From: Methylocaldum marinum | Lineage (GTDB): Bacteria > Pseudomonadota > Gammaproteobacteria > Methylococcales > Methylococcaceae | Assembly: GCF_003584645.1 (NCBI RefSeq) | Contig: NZ_AP017928.1 | Span: 4,912,833 to 4,976,832, forward strand | Length of the DNA stretch: 64,000 bases | Direction of reading: 5' to 3' | In this document: positions 1-7,613 of the stretch, piece by piece | Position numbering within the stretch: the first letter of the stretch is position 1 | Layout of the letters: each line of letters begins with the position of its first letter | Position numbers and translations under genes: made by a program | The notes under the pieces: model-generated | What the model saw: only the letters and a program-made list of their open reading frames with translations | Database searches by the model: none | What the model was told of the DNA's origin: nothing

Positions 1-555
1 TACCGAGAGCCCGACGTAGCCCATGTACAGCATCGGCGGATGAACCGTCATGCCGACGTCCTGCAGCAGCGGATTGAGGTCGTTGCCGTCGGCGGGCGGC
101 GGGAAGTGGCGCTCGAAGGGATTGGAGGTCAGCAGGATGAACAGCAGGATGCCGACGCTGATCAGCCCCATGACACCCAGGACGCGCGCCAGGAACTCCT
201 CGGACAGGCTGCGGCTGAAGATCGTCACCATCACCGTCCATAGCCCCATGATCAACGCCCAGAGCAGCATCGAGCCCTCGTGGGCGCCCCAGGTGGCCGA
301 AATGCGGTAATAAAGGGGCAGGGCGGTATTGGAGTTCCGCGCCACGTAGAGCACGGAAAAATCGTGGTTTACGAAACTCCCGATCAGACAGACAAAGGCC
401 GCGGCCAGGAAGAAAAACTGAGCACGCCCGGCGGCGCGTCCCATCGCCATCCACACCGGCACGCCCCGGGCCGCGCCCAGCAGCGGAAACACCGACTGCA
501 ACAGCGCCATGAACAGCGCCATGATCAAGGCGATATGCCCCAGTTCCGCGATCAT
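1..555 (-). CDS. ccmF: Cytochrome c-type biogenesis protein CcmF, N-terminal part (runs off the window)
   Basis: CcmF is the inner-membrane heme lyase subunit of System I cytochrome c maturation; it takes heme from CcmE and attaches it to apocytochrome CXXCH motifs. The reverse-strand frame opens [20 protein letters not shown] and stays open to the window edge (about 185 residues), with several hydrophobic segments and the family-typical stretch [11 protein letters not shown]. The conserved WWD heme-handling motif would lie beyond base 1 and is not seen. The ATG overlaps the ccmE stop as ATGA, so the two are translationally coupled. Truncated only by the window boundary. Identification is secure by sequence recognition and by the neighbours ccmE and ccmD. 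Confidence 0.93.
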   Translation of the reverse strand, partial: MIAELGHIALIMALFMALLQSVFPLLGAARGVPVWMAMGRAAGRAQFFFLAAAFVCLIGSFVNHDFSVLYVARNSNTALPLYYRISATWGAHEGSMLLWALIMGLWTVMVTIFSRSLSEEFLARVLGVMGLISVGILLFILLTSNPFERHFPPPADGNDLNPLLQDVGMTVHPPMLYMGYVGLSV

Positions 556-1007
556 TTCCGGTAATCCTTATAACTGCCGGACATCTGACCGCTTTGCTTC
601 AGCGCGTCGGCAACTTCGGGCGGCATGTAATTTTCGTCGTGCTTGGCGAGCACTTCGCTGGCTTCGAACACGCCGGCCGTATTGATTTGTCCGACCGAGA
701 TGATGCCTTGGCCTTCCCGGAACAAATCAGGCAGGATTCCGCTGTAATGGATGGGAACCGTAGAGGTTCCGTCGGTGACGGAGAAGCGTACCGTCAGGCT
801 GTCCGGTTCGCGCTGGACGCTGCCCTCGACCACCAGTCCGCCCACGCGGAACGGGTAACCCGTTGGCGCCTCGCCGGCGGCAACCTGGGACGGCGTATAG
901 AAATACAGCAGATTCTTCTGGAATGCGGTGAGGGCGAGAAACGTCGCCAGGCTGACGCCGACCAGAATCAGCCCGACCACGACCATGCGGCGGCGGCGCG
1001 GGGTCAT
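552..1007 (-). CDS. ccmE: Cytochrome c maturation heme chaperone CcmE
   Basis: CcmE is a periplasmic heme chaperone anchored by one N-terminal helix. It binds heme covalently through a histidine and passes it to CcmF. The 151-residue product has a basic N-terminus (MTPRRRR), a membrane helix at about 8-28, a beta-rich OB-fold domain and the diagnostic motif HDENY, placing the heme-binding His at residue 123 and the conserved Tyr at 127. Length is normal. It overlaps ccmD upstream (the ccmD TGA lies in the ccmE start region) and ccmF downstream (ATGA), so D-E-F form one tight transcription unit on the minus strand. Confidence 0.95.
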   Translation of the reverse strand: MTPRRRRMVVVGLILVGVSLATFLALTAFQKNLLYFYTPSQVAAGEAPTGYPFRVGGLVVEGSVQREPDSLTVRFSVTDGTSTVPIHYSGILPDLFREGQGIISVGQINTAGVFEASEVLAKHDENYMPPEVADALKQSGQMSGSYKDYRK

Positions 1008-1174
1008 GTCCGTCTACCCTCCTGCTTCGCCCGGCGCGCGATGCTCTTGATGACCTCGGATTTCCGGCGAACCGCCCAGAACAGATTGAGGCCCAAAACG
1101 ACAAACATCAAACCGTAGGACGTCCACACATAAAAGCCGTAGCCGCCCATGGAAAAAAAATCTTGCCAATTCAT
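1004..1174 (-). CDS. ccmD: Heme exporter accessory protein CcmD (small membrane protein)
   Basis: A 56-residue frame starting [20 protein letters not shown], with one membrane helix (about residues 20-36, [15 protein letters not shown]) and a basic C-terminal tail rich in Arg and Lys. This is the usual shape of CcmD, which holds holo-CcmE at the CcmABC complex and helps its release. The motif [13 protein letters not shown] matches what is typical of the family. Its stop overlaps the ccmE start. An internal ATG at residue 9 is a possible alternative start. No ccmC is found upstream within this window, although ccmC usually precedes ccmD. Confidence 0.88.
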   Translation of the reverse strand: MNWQDFFSMGGYGFYVWTSYGLMFVVLGLNLFWAVRRKSEVIKSIARRAKQEGRRT

Positions 1175-1774
1175 GGAATCGATTGAAGCTCGTTAAGACT
1201 TTAGCCCGCTATTAAATCATATCGAGACGATAATAATGGCTCGACAGACGTAAATCCCGGAAAACGGATGGATTCGGATATTTCCCGAAAAGTCGATCGC
1301 TCGATCGGACTGTCTAGGACCCGAACAGTTCCCCGTGCGTTTGCCGACAATAACTCACGTTTCACAAGGAAACGATTGTAGAGTGGGTCGGGCGCGCACT
1401 GCCACAACCTTTTTATGCTCGCCGGATTTTCCGCGCGCCGCAACTCGTCGGTTCCGCGGCCGCACCCGGCCGTAGCTTATTCCATTCGGCATTTGAGAGA
1501 ACCTTAATCGGATGGGTAGAGCGAAGCGAAACCCATCGATGGCGGTTTAGCCCTTCGACAACAGGCTCAGGACAGGCCCTTCGACAGGCTCCGCATAACC
1601 CACCGAGTGACGTCGAATCGGTGGGTTATGGCCTTGCGGCCTAACCCACCCTCTCATAGCCCAGTCAAGTCCCAAATTTCTGGTTTCACGGGGTCCTCTT
1701 TGGCAGCACGAAACCTGGGCGCCTTCAAAAACCTACACCGGAATCGGAACTTGACGCCTCGACCGAACAGTTCC
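1175..1774. repeat. Intergenic stretch with dispersed hairpin repeats
   Basis: No convincing gene lies between ccmD and the next methyltransferase. Two inverted repeats are visible. GATGGGT (1511-1517) pairs with ACCCATC (1531-1537). A stronger 13-bp stem joins CATAACCCACCGA (1594-1606) to TCGGTGGGTTATG (1618-1630). Between them sits a stretch with two copies of CCCTTCGACA, resembling the interior of the inverted-repeat element near 50.1 kb. This looks like a pile-up of dispersed intergenic repeats. The promoter for ccmD should lie in the part nearest 1200, but no clear boxes were seen. Confidence 0.55.
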
Positions 1775-2614
1775 TTAGCCGGGTTTCTCGAAAGCCAGCA
1801 CCAAATAGCGCAGAAGCCCCAGGCGGCTCGCCCATTCGGCGAACAGGGTCTCGATGATGGCCGACACCGTTTTTACGTTCATGTCCTTGGCCAGCTTCCG
1901 CACGAAATCGTAAGTGGGCAAGGTGTTGGAGGTAATGTCCTGTTCGTGCCGAACGATGAATCCGGTTTCCTCGGCCAGGCGGCGATAGTCCCGCAAGGTG
2001 TTGTGAAACTTGCAGCGTCCGTAAAAACCGGCCGAAGCCGGCCAGCGGGAGGCGAAGCTCATGGCGGGACGCAGCAAGCGCGTCGGGACGAAGTCCGACA
2101 GAGCCAACCGTCCGCCGGGCTTCAATACCCGGTAGGCCTCTTCGAAAAACCGCTTCCGGCTCGGGAAATGGAAAATGCATTCGACGGCGAGAACGGTGTC
2201 GAAACTCCGGTTGGCGAAAGGCAGGGTGCAGGCGTCGGCCTGGATCCAGTTCAAAACGCTTCCGGGCTCTGCGGAAACGCGCTGTTCCGCGCGCCGGAGC
2301 TGGCGCCTGTCGATATTCAGGCCGGAAAGGTCGATGTTTCGGAATCGGCCGTTGAGGCTCGCGACCGTGCCGCCGAAGCCGCAGCCCGCGTCCAGGATGC
2401 GCTGTCCGCCGTGGACCCCGGCCGCCGTATAAACCCGTTCGGTAAGCCGCTCGGCCGCCAGCGCGAAATCCTCCGGGGAGCCGTCCGCCAGCTCGGGTTC
2501 GGGCCAGTATCCCCAATGGACATGGCGTCCGAAAGCCTGTTCCAAGGCGGGATGGCCTTGATCCAGGAGATTCAGAAGGGCGTCGAAATAGGGGAGTTTG
2601 ACCGGGCTGGACAT
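1775..2614 (-). CDS. Class I SAM-dependent methyltransferase (UbiE/sterol-methyltransferase-like)
   Basis: A 279-residue product starting MSSPVKLPYFDALLNLLDQG. Motif I for SAM binding is ILDAGCGFGGT at residues 73-83, followed by the later class I motifs (FDTVLAVECIFHF and LKPGGRLALSDF). The N-terminal HVHWGYWPEP resembles the region before motif I in small-molecule methyltransferases acting on tocopherol, sterol or glycine-type substrates, so a metabolite substrate is more likely than RNA. The start at 2614 was chosen because residues upstream in frame do not look like this family. It is divergent from rsmC, with about 220 bp between them for promoters. The substrate cannot be read from the sequence. 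Confidence 0.8.
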   Translation of the reverse strand: MSSPVKLPYFDALLNLLDQGHPALEQAFGRHVHWGYWPEPELADGSPEDFALAAERLTERVYTAAGVHGGQRILDAGCGFGGTVASLNGRFRNIDLSGLNIDRRQLRRAEQRVSAEPGSVLNWIQADACTLPFANRSFDTVLAVECIFHFPSRKRFFEEAYRVLKPGGRLALSDFVPTRLLRPAMSFASRWPASAGFYGRCKFHNTLRDYRRLAEETGFIVRHEQDITSNTLPTYDFVRKLAKDMNVKTVSAIIETLFAEWASRLGLLRYLVLAFEKPG

Positions 2615-2837
2615 GGGTTCTCGCGGAAACGGGATGGGACCGTATGCCTGTATACTACCAATAGGGCGGGCAAAAATGAAAAATCCGTCGTCGACACAGG
2701 ATGGCCGAGCAACGTGTTCGAGCGATGCGGACTGGGTAGGCCGGGAATCCCTTCCCGGCGCGGTTGCCGGCCTACGGCATGACGAAGTGAAAAACGCTTC
2801 GTTCCGACAGTTACCCCACTTCCCACACCGATATCTC

Positions 2838-3854
2838 ATGAATCCCCAAGCTTCGGCCCTGGACAAATTTCTCGATCAACACGCTTTCCAAAGCGAAGGC
2901 GACATTCTGATCTTCCGTGCCGTGCCCGGCGATTATCTCCGGCGGTTCGCCGGACGTACGGTATTGTGCCGGCAGACCTACAAGCCTGATGCCGAAGCTT
3001 TGGCCGGACTCGGTGTCGAGGTGGTCACCGATTCCGATGCGCCGGCCGGTCTCTGCATCGTTTTCGCAACCAAGCACAAGGAAGAAACCCTGTACCACAT
3101 GGCGCGAGCGGCATCCCAGCTGCACGAGGGCGGATCGCTGGTGGTCACCGCCGCCAACGACCTGGGCGCGTCCTCGCTGGAAAAACGCTGTGCGGAACTC
3201 CTGGGCGGCGTTCAGTCGTTCAGCAAGCACAAATGCCGGGTATTTTGGGGAGCCAAGGCATCGGCACGGCTCGACCGAGCGCTGATGGCGTCGTGGCTGC
3301 GGGGCGGCGAACTTCAGCCGATACCGGGAACGGACCTGGTGAGCCGTCCCGGCGTATTCAGCTGGAACCGCATCGATCCCGGCTCGCGCCTGCTCGCCGA
3401 ATATCTGCCCGATGACCTGGCAGGATGCGGGGCCGACCTCGGCGCCGGTTACGGGTATTTGAGCCGCACGCTGCTGGCCCGATCTTCCGCGGTTGCCGAG
3501 CTGCACCTGTTCGAGGCGGAGCACAAGGCCCTGGAAGCCGCCCGTCTCAACCTGGCCGGATTCGCTTCCTCGGTCCGGCTGCATTTCCACTGGCATGACG
3601 TTACCGCGGGGCTGCCCGTCGAGCGCCTCGACTTCGTCGTCATGAACCCGCCGTTTCACGCCGGCCGCGACGCGGAGCCCGGTCTGGGCCGGGCGTTCAT
3701 CCGCGCGGCGCTGACCTCTCTCAGGCCCGGCGGCTGCCTCTACTTCGTCGCGAATCGGCATCTGCCTTACGAAGAGACGATCCGAGGGTTGGCGGGGAGC
3801 GGGAAAACCCTGGCGGAACGGGAGGGCTACAAAGTCATGAAAGTGTGGAAATAA
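2838..3854 (+). CDS. rsmC: 16S rRNA (guanine-1207-N2)-methyltransferase RsmC
   Basis: RsmC methylates G1207 of 16S rRNA in the assembled 30S subunit. The 338-residue product starts MNPQASALDKFLDQHAFQ. It has the two tandem Rossmann-like halves of the family: a degenerate N-terminal domain, and a catalytic C-terminal domain with the SAM motif DLGAGYGYLS and the exocyclic-amine methyltransferase signature NPPF at residues 270-273. The length matches RsmC of gammaproteobacteria. The start at 2838 skips an upstream open extension that crosses the divergent promoter region. Its last 20 bases overlap the convergent histidine kinase gene. Confidence 0.9.
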   Translation: MNPQASALDKFLDQHAFQSEGDILIFRAVPGDYLRRFAGRTVLCRQTYKPDAEALAGLGVEVVTDSDAPAGLCIVFATKHKEETLYHMARAASQLHEGGSLVVTAANDLGASSLEKRCAELLGGVQSFSKHKCRVFWGAKASARLDRALMASWLRGGELQPIPGTDLVSRPGVFSWNRIDPGSRLLAEYLPDDLAGCGADLGAGYGYLSRTLLARSSAVAELHLFEAEHKALEAARLNLAGFASSVRLHFHWHDVTAGLPVERLDFVVMNPPFHAGRDAEPGLGRAFIRAALTSLRPGGCLYFVANRHLPYEETIRGLAGSGKTLAEREGYKVMKVWK

Positions 3855-6540
3855 GCGGCAGCCAAACCACGAACTCGCTGCCTTTGCCGAGTCCTTCGCT
3901 TCTCGCCTCTATTCTGCCGCCGTGCAGCTCCACGATTTTCCGGACGATGGTCAAACCCAGGCCCAGCCCGCCCTGCGCCCGGTCCAGGGTACGCTGGCCC
4001 TGGGTGAAGATATCGAACAGATAGGGCAACAGATTGCCGGGAATGCCTTCTCCGGTGTCGCGCACCGAAATCACCGCGTCGCCGCCGTCGCGGGTCACCG
4101 TCAGCCAGATCCTGCCGCCGTGCCGGGTGTACTTGGCCGCGTTGTTGAGCAGATTGGACACCACCTGAGTCAGCCGCACCGGATCGCCTTCCAGCGGCAT
4201 CGGCGCCTCGGGCATCGATACCGAAAGGGTATGCTCGTGAGCTTCGATAAATGCATGACTGGTTTCGATCGCCCGCCGGATGACCGTGGCAATGTCCAGC
4301 GGCGCCTTGTGCAGGCTCAGCTTGCCCTGAACGATGCGCGACACGTCCAGGAGGTCGTCCACCAGCCTGGCCAGGTGATCCACCTGCCGGTCCACGATGT
4401 CGCGGGCCCAGCGTAACTTGGGATCGTCGAGGTCGAGCCTGCGCATGATCTGCACGGCATTGCGGATCGGGGCCAGCGGGTTCCGAAGCTCGTGGCCGAG
4501 CATGGCGAGGAATTCGGTTTTCCGCTGATCGGCTTCACGGAGCATCTGCTCCGCTTTTTTGCGCTCGGTGACATTGGTATGCGAAATCACCGCCGCGCCG
4601 GGGGGCACTTGCAGCGGTGTGACCTGCATGACGAACCAGCGCTCCCGGTCCGGGGCATGGCAGGGATATTCCAGCGTGAAATTGTCCCGTTCGCCTTTCA
4701 GCACGCTCAGTATGCCGGCGTATGCCGACCGTGCGCCGCCCGAAGCGACTTCAGAACCGGCTCGGCATACCCTTAGGTAATTCGCTCCGACCTCCGTGTT
4801 CGCAACCGGCGCTCCGGGGTACGGACCGTTTTCGGCCGCGAAGCGCCGCCAGGCCCGGTTTACGGCCACGATAATTCCTTCGTGGTCCACCACGGCCACG
4901 TGCTCGAGCAGGGAGTCGAGTATGGCGCGATTCAAGGCTTCGCTGGTTTTCAGGGCTTCCCGGGCTTTTTCGCTCTCGGTGATATCGAGCCCGACGCCGC
5001 CCACGAATTTGTTTCCGGCGGCATCCTGGAAGGGAAACTTGAAAATCCACCAACAGCAGCGCTTTCCATCGGTGTCCGGCGCTTCCTCGGTCATTTCGAC
5101 GGTTTTACCGAGAATCAGGGCTTCCCGATCGTTCTTTCGGAATTGCGCCGCGAATTCCGGCGGCCAGAGTTCGAAATCCGTTTTCCCGAGCCAGTCCTCC
5201 AAGCGTACCCGCAGCCGCTCCTGATAGGTCCTGCTGAGATACGCGTAACGCCCCTCTTCGTCCTTGACCCAGGAAACCGCCGGACTGTTGTCCATGAAGG
5301 CGTGAAACCGCGTCTCGCATTGCACGAAATCCAGCACCAGCGGCGTGACGTCGGCCAAGGCGGCGACCGCCCCGCGCGCGGAGCCGTCGCGATCGAACAG
5401 CGGCCTTGCCCGGCCGGCGAGATAGTGGCGTTCGCCCGAGGGAAATACGAACTCCAGCGCCGTTTCTTCGACCGTTCGGCCGGTTGCGATAGCCTCTCTT
5501 AGCGCCGATTCGACGGGGGGGGACGGGATATCAGGCCGAGCGCGCGCGATGTCCGTCCCGGACGGGCGTTCCGCAGTCCCGCCGAATTCTGATTCGGCAG
5601 CGACGCCCAGGAAAGCCTCTGCCGCGGGATTGCCTCTTACCGTTGCGCAGCCGGCGTCCTCGGCGATCCATACCGGTATCGGAACTGCGTCGAACAGAAC
5701 CGACAGCACTTCATTGCTTCGGCGCAACGCCTCCTCGGCTCTCTTGCGCTCGGTAATGTCCTGGACGAAGCCGTGAGCGAGAATGCAGCCGTCCGGTTCG
5801 AGTTCCGGTATGCTGCGCCCCTCGACCCAGATTTCGCCCTTGACCGGATGATTCACCCGCCATTCTGCCCGCCAATGCGACAGGGTGCGCGCCGACGCGG
5901 CCATCGTGGCGTGCAAGTATTCGAGATCGTCGGGATGAACCAGGGCAAAGGCCGGAGCCGCATCCTCGGCTACGCTTTCGGGCGGAATGCCGATGATTTC
6001 CGTCCACCTGGGGCTGGCGTAGGGAAGACAAGACGTGCCGTCGGGCCGTAGTCGAAACGAGCAAATGGCGAGCGGCACCGTGGCCACGATATTGCCCAGC
6101 TGCTCCGCCAGCTCGGCTTGCCTCTCCCGGGTCTGCCGATGTTCGGCTATCTCGGCCTTCAATTGCGCCTTCCGTTCAAGCACTTCGTCCAGTGCCTTCC
6201 GCTCCAGCGCCCGCAGATGCGAGACCACCAGGCTCATCAGCGTTCCGACCGTCAACAGCAGCGCCAGGCGGAGCTGCTCTCGTTCCGTCTCGACATAGAG
6301 CGAATTGTAGGGCTCTTCCAGAAAGTAGGCGCCGGCGACGGCGCTCAATACGGTCGTCGCGAACCCGGCCCGAAACCCGCCCAGCCAGGTCGCGAACAGT
6401 ACGGCGACCAGAAAAATAAGTAGCGGAGGGGCTCCGTCGAAAATCGGCTGCAAGGCCTTCAACACCGGCAGTACGGCAAATGTCGTCAGCACCGCCGAAC
6501 CATAGCGGGTTAAGAATAGGCGCTTGATTTGACCAGCCAT
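3835..6540 (-). CDS. Membrane PAS-domain sensor histidine kinase
   Basis: A 901-residue kinase. About residues 10-110 form a four-helix membrane block resembling the DUF4118/KdpD-type sensor segment (with FAVLPVLKAL and LLIFLVAVLFATWLGG). A short coiled coil follows, then about four PAS/PAC modules up to about residue 655, shown by repeated ITE(R/S) linkers such as QDITERKRAEEAL and HTNVTERKKAEQML. The HisKA phosphoacceptor is H683 in MLGHELRNPLAP, followed by a HATPase domain with the G1-type motif VRDTGEGIPG and the G2-type motif GGLGLGL. There is no receiver domain, and no response regulator gene is adjacent, so the partner is unknown. The 3' end overlaps rsmC by 20 bases. Confidence 0.88.
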   Translation of the reverse strand: MAGQIKRLFLTRYGSAVLTTFAVLPVLKALQPIFDGAPPLLIFLVAVLFATWLGGFRAGFATTVLSAVAGAYFLEEPYNSLYVETEREQLRLALLLTVGTLMSLVVSHLRALERKALDEVLERKAQLKAEIAEHRQTRERQAELAEQLGNIVATVPLAICSFRLRPDGTSCLPYASPRWTEIIGIPPESVAEDAAPAFALVHPDDLEYLHATMAASARTLSHWRAEWRVNHPVKGEIWVEGRSIPELEPDGCILAHGFVQDITERKRAEEALRRSNEVLSVLFDAVPIPVWIAEDAGCATVRGNPAAEAFLGVAAESEFGGTAERPSGTDIARARPDIPSPPVESALREAIATGRTVEETALEFVFPSGERHYLAGRARPLFDRDGSARGAVAALADVTPLVLDFVQCETRFHAFMDNSPAVSWVKDEEGRYAYLSRTYQERLRVRLEDWLGKTDFELWPPEFAAQFRKNDREALILGKTVEMTEEAPDTDGKRCCWWIFKFPFQDAAGNKFVGGVGLDITESEKAREALKTSEALNRAILDSLLEHVAVVDHEGIIVAVNRAWRRFAAENGPYPGAPVANTEVGANYLRVCRAGSEVASGGARSAYAGILSVLKGERDNFTLEYPCHAPDRERWFVMQVTPLQVPPGAAVISHTNVTERKKAEQMLREADQRKTEFLAMLGHELRNPLAPIRNAVQIMRRLDLDDPKLRWARDIVDRQVDHLARLVDDLLDVSRIVQGKLSLHKAPLDIATVIRRAIETSHAFIEAHEHTLSVSMPEAPMPLEGDPVRLTQVVSNLLNNAAKYTRHGGRIWLTVTRDGGDAVISVRDTGEGIPGNLLPYLFDIFTQGQRTLDRAQGGLGLGLTIVRKIVELHGGRIEARSEGLGKGSEFVVWLPLISTLS

Positions 6541-7245
6541 TCTTCTACGACTTTTTCTTGGGAATTCAGCAGTTCATGGACCTGGGCATCCCGGACACCG
6601 GAATGACGGGAAATCGGGTGCGAGTTTGGGGCTCCTTTGACGGTATCCGGAACGTAGAGGCGTGAATGTGGGTACTCAATCGTTTCGAACAAGGCGAAGC
6701 GGTGTCGGCGGAAGGATGTCGCCCCTCTCCCCGAACGGATCTTGCCGGGGGGCGCATCCGGCAACAGAAAATTTGCAAACTAATTGAAAACAGCGGGCTC
6801 CAGGCATTCCAGGCTGAACATTATCAAGGACTTCGGGTGGGGCTTGAACTGGTAGAACAACGTATGAAATTCGAAGGACGCAAGCCGATGGCATTACCCC
6901 GGAAGCACCCCGGAACCTTCTCGGCGCGTGGGCGACGCGCACCGGCGCCACGAGGCGTGTGGGAAACGTCGCGCGCGGACCGAGGGCGAGCCCGTCCTGA
7001 ATATCGTCGAAGGAGCACCCGGAATGCAGTTTTTCCCTCCGGCAGAATTCGGCGATGATGATGGTGGCAGCATGTAGGATGCGGTGAGGCACGAACCGCA
7101 TCGTTTGGAGTTTTGCGCCCTGTCTTCTCGGAAAGGCATTGTAAAACCGGAAATGCCGGCATCCAGGGCACAAGGATGTGATCCGCTCCATTCGTCCCTG
7201 GCGTCCGGAATCATGCCGGACCGTTCTTGTACGGCACCCTTCGGG
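6541..7245. other. Gene-poor stretch between the histidine kinase and the CRISPR locus
   Basis: No frame here reads like a real protein. The open frames on the minus strand continue into CRISPR repeats and are artefacts. An inverted repeat, GATGCGGT (7079-7086) with ACCGCATC (7095-7102), is visible, and the phrase CGGCACCCTTCGGGCGG near 7230 recurs near 21090, so part of this stretch belongs to a dispersed repeat family. The kinase promoter must lie near 6550-6700, but no clear boxes were found. Confidence 0.5.
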
Positions 7246-7613
7246 CGGCTTTCGCCGTGCACGTGGGGGTGAGCGGCGGGCTTAGGAGCCGCGAACGCCC
7301 GCCCCGGACGGGCGGGCTGGCTGAGGCCACAGGGAAGTGTCCTTGAGGTGGGGTGGAATAGACCACCCGGTTCATCCCCACGCACGTGGGGGTGAGCGGC
7401 GGGCTTAGGAGCCGCGAACGCCCGCCCCGGACGGGCGGGCTGGCTGAGGCCACAGGGAGGTGTCCTTGGGGTGCCGTGGAACAGACCACCCGGTTCATCC
7501 CCACGCACGTGGGGGTGAGCGGCGGGCTTAGGAGCCGCGAACGCCCGCCCCGGACGGGCGGGCTGGCTGAGGCCACAGGGAGGTGTCCTTGGGGTGCCGT
7601 GGAACAGACCACC
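7246..7613. repeat. Three 123-bp tandem units carrying broken CRISPR repeats (leader-distal array end)
   Basis: Units start near 7246, 7368 and 7491, about 123 bp apart, just before the first intact CRISPR repeat at 7614. Copies 2 and 3 open with the first 24 bases of the CRISPR repeat (CGGTTCATCCCC then ACGCACGTGGGG). The last bases, AACAC, are replaced by GTGAGCGG, and about 99 bp of unrelated sequence follows, including the hairpin GCCCGCCC/GGGCGGGC. Copies 2 and 3 are almost identical. Copy 1 differs at several positions near its right end and its repeat part is largely lost (GGCTTTCGCCGTGCACGTGGGG). This is a tandemly duplicated, decayed end of the array and not a set of normal spacers. 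Confidence 0.85.

Noticed and set aside
1201-1443. 80-codon minus-strand frame upstream of ccmD
   Set aside because: Composition is not protein-like, it has no recognisable motif, and it lies in a repeat-bearing gap.
1607-2782. Long plus-strand frame opposite the methyltransferase
   Set aside because: Antisense shadow of a well-supported methyltransferase gene; such shadows are common in GC-rich DNA.
6676-7191. 171-codon minus-strand frame between the kinase and the array
   Set aside because: Low-quality residue pattern and overlap with several equally long competing frames; probably non-coding.
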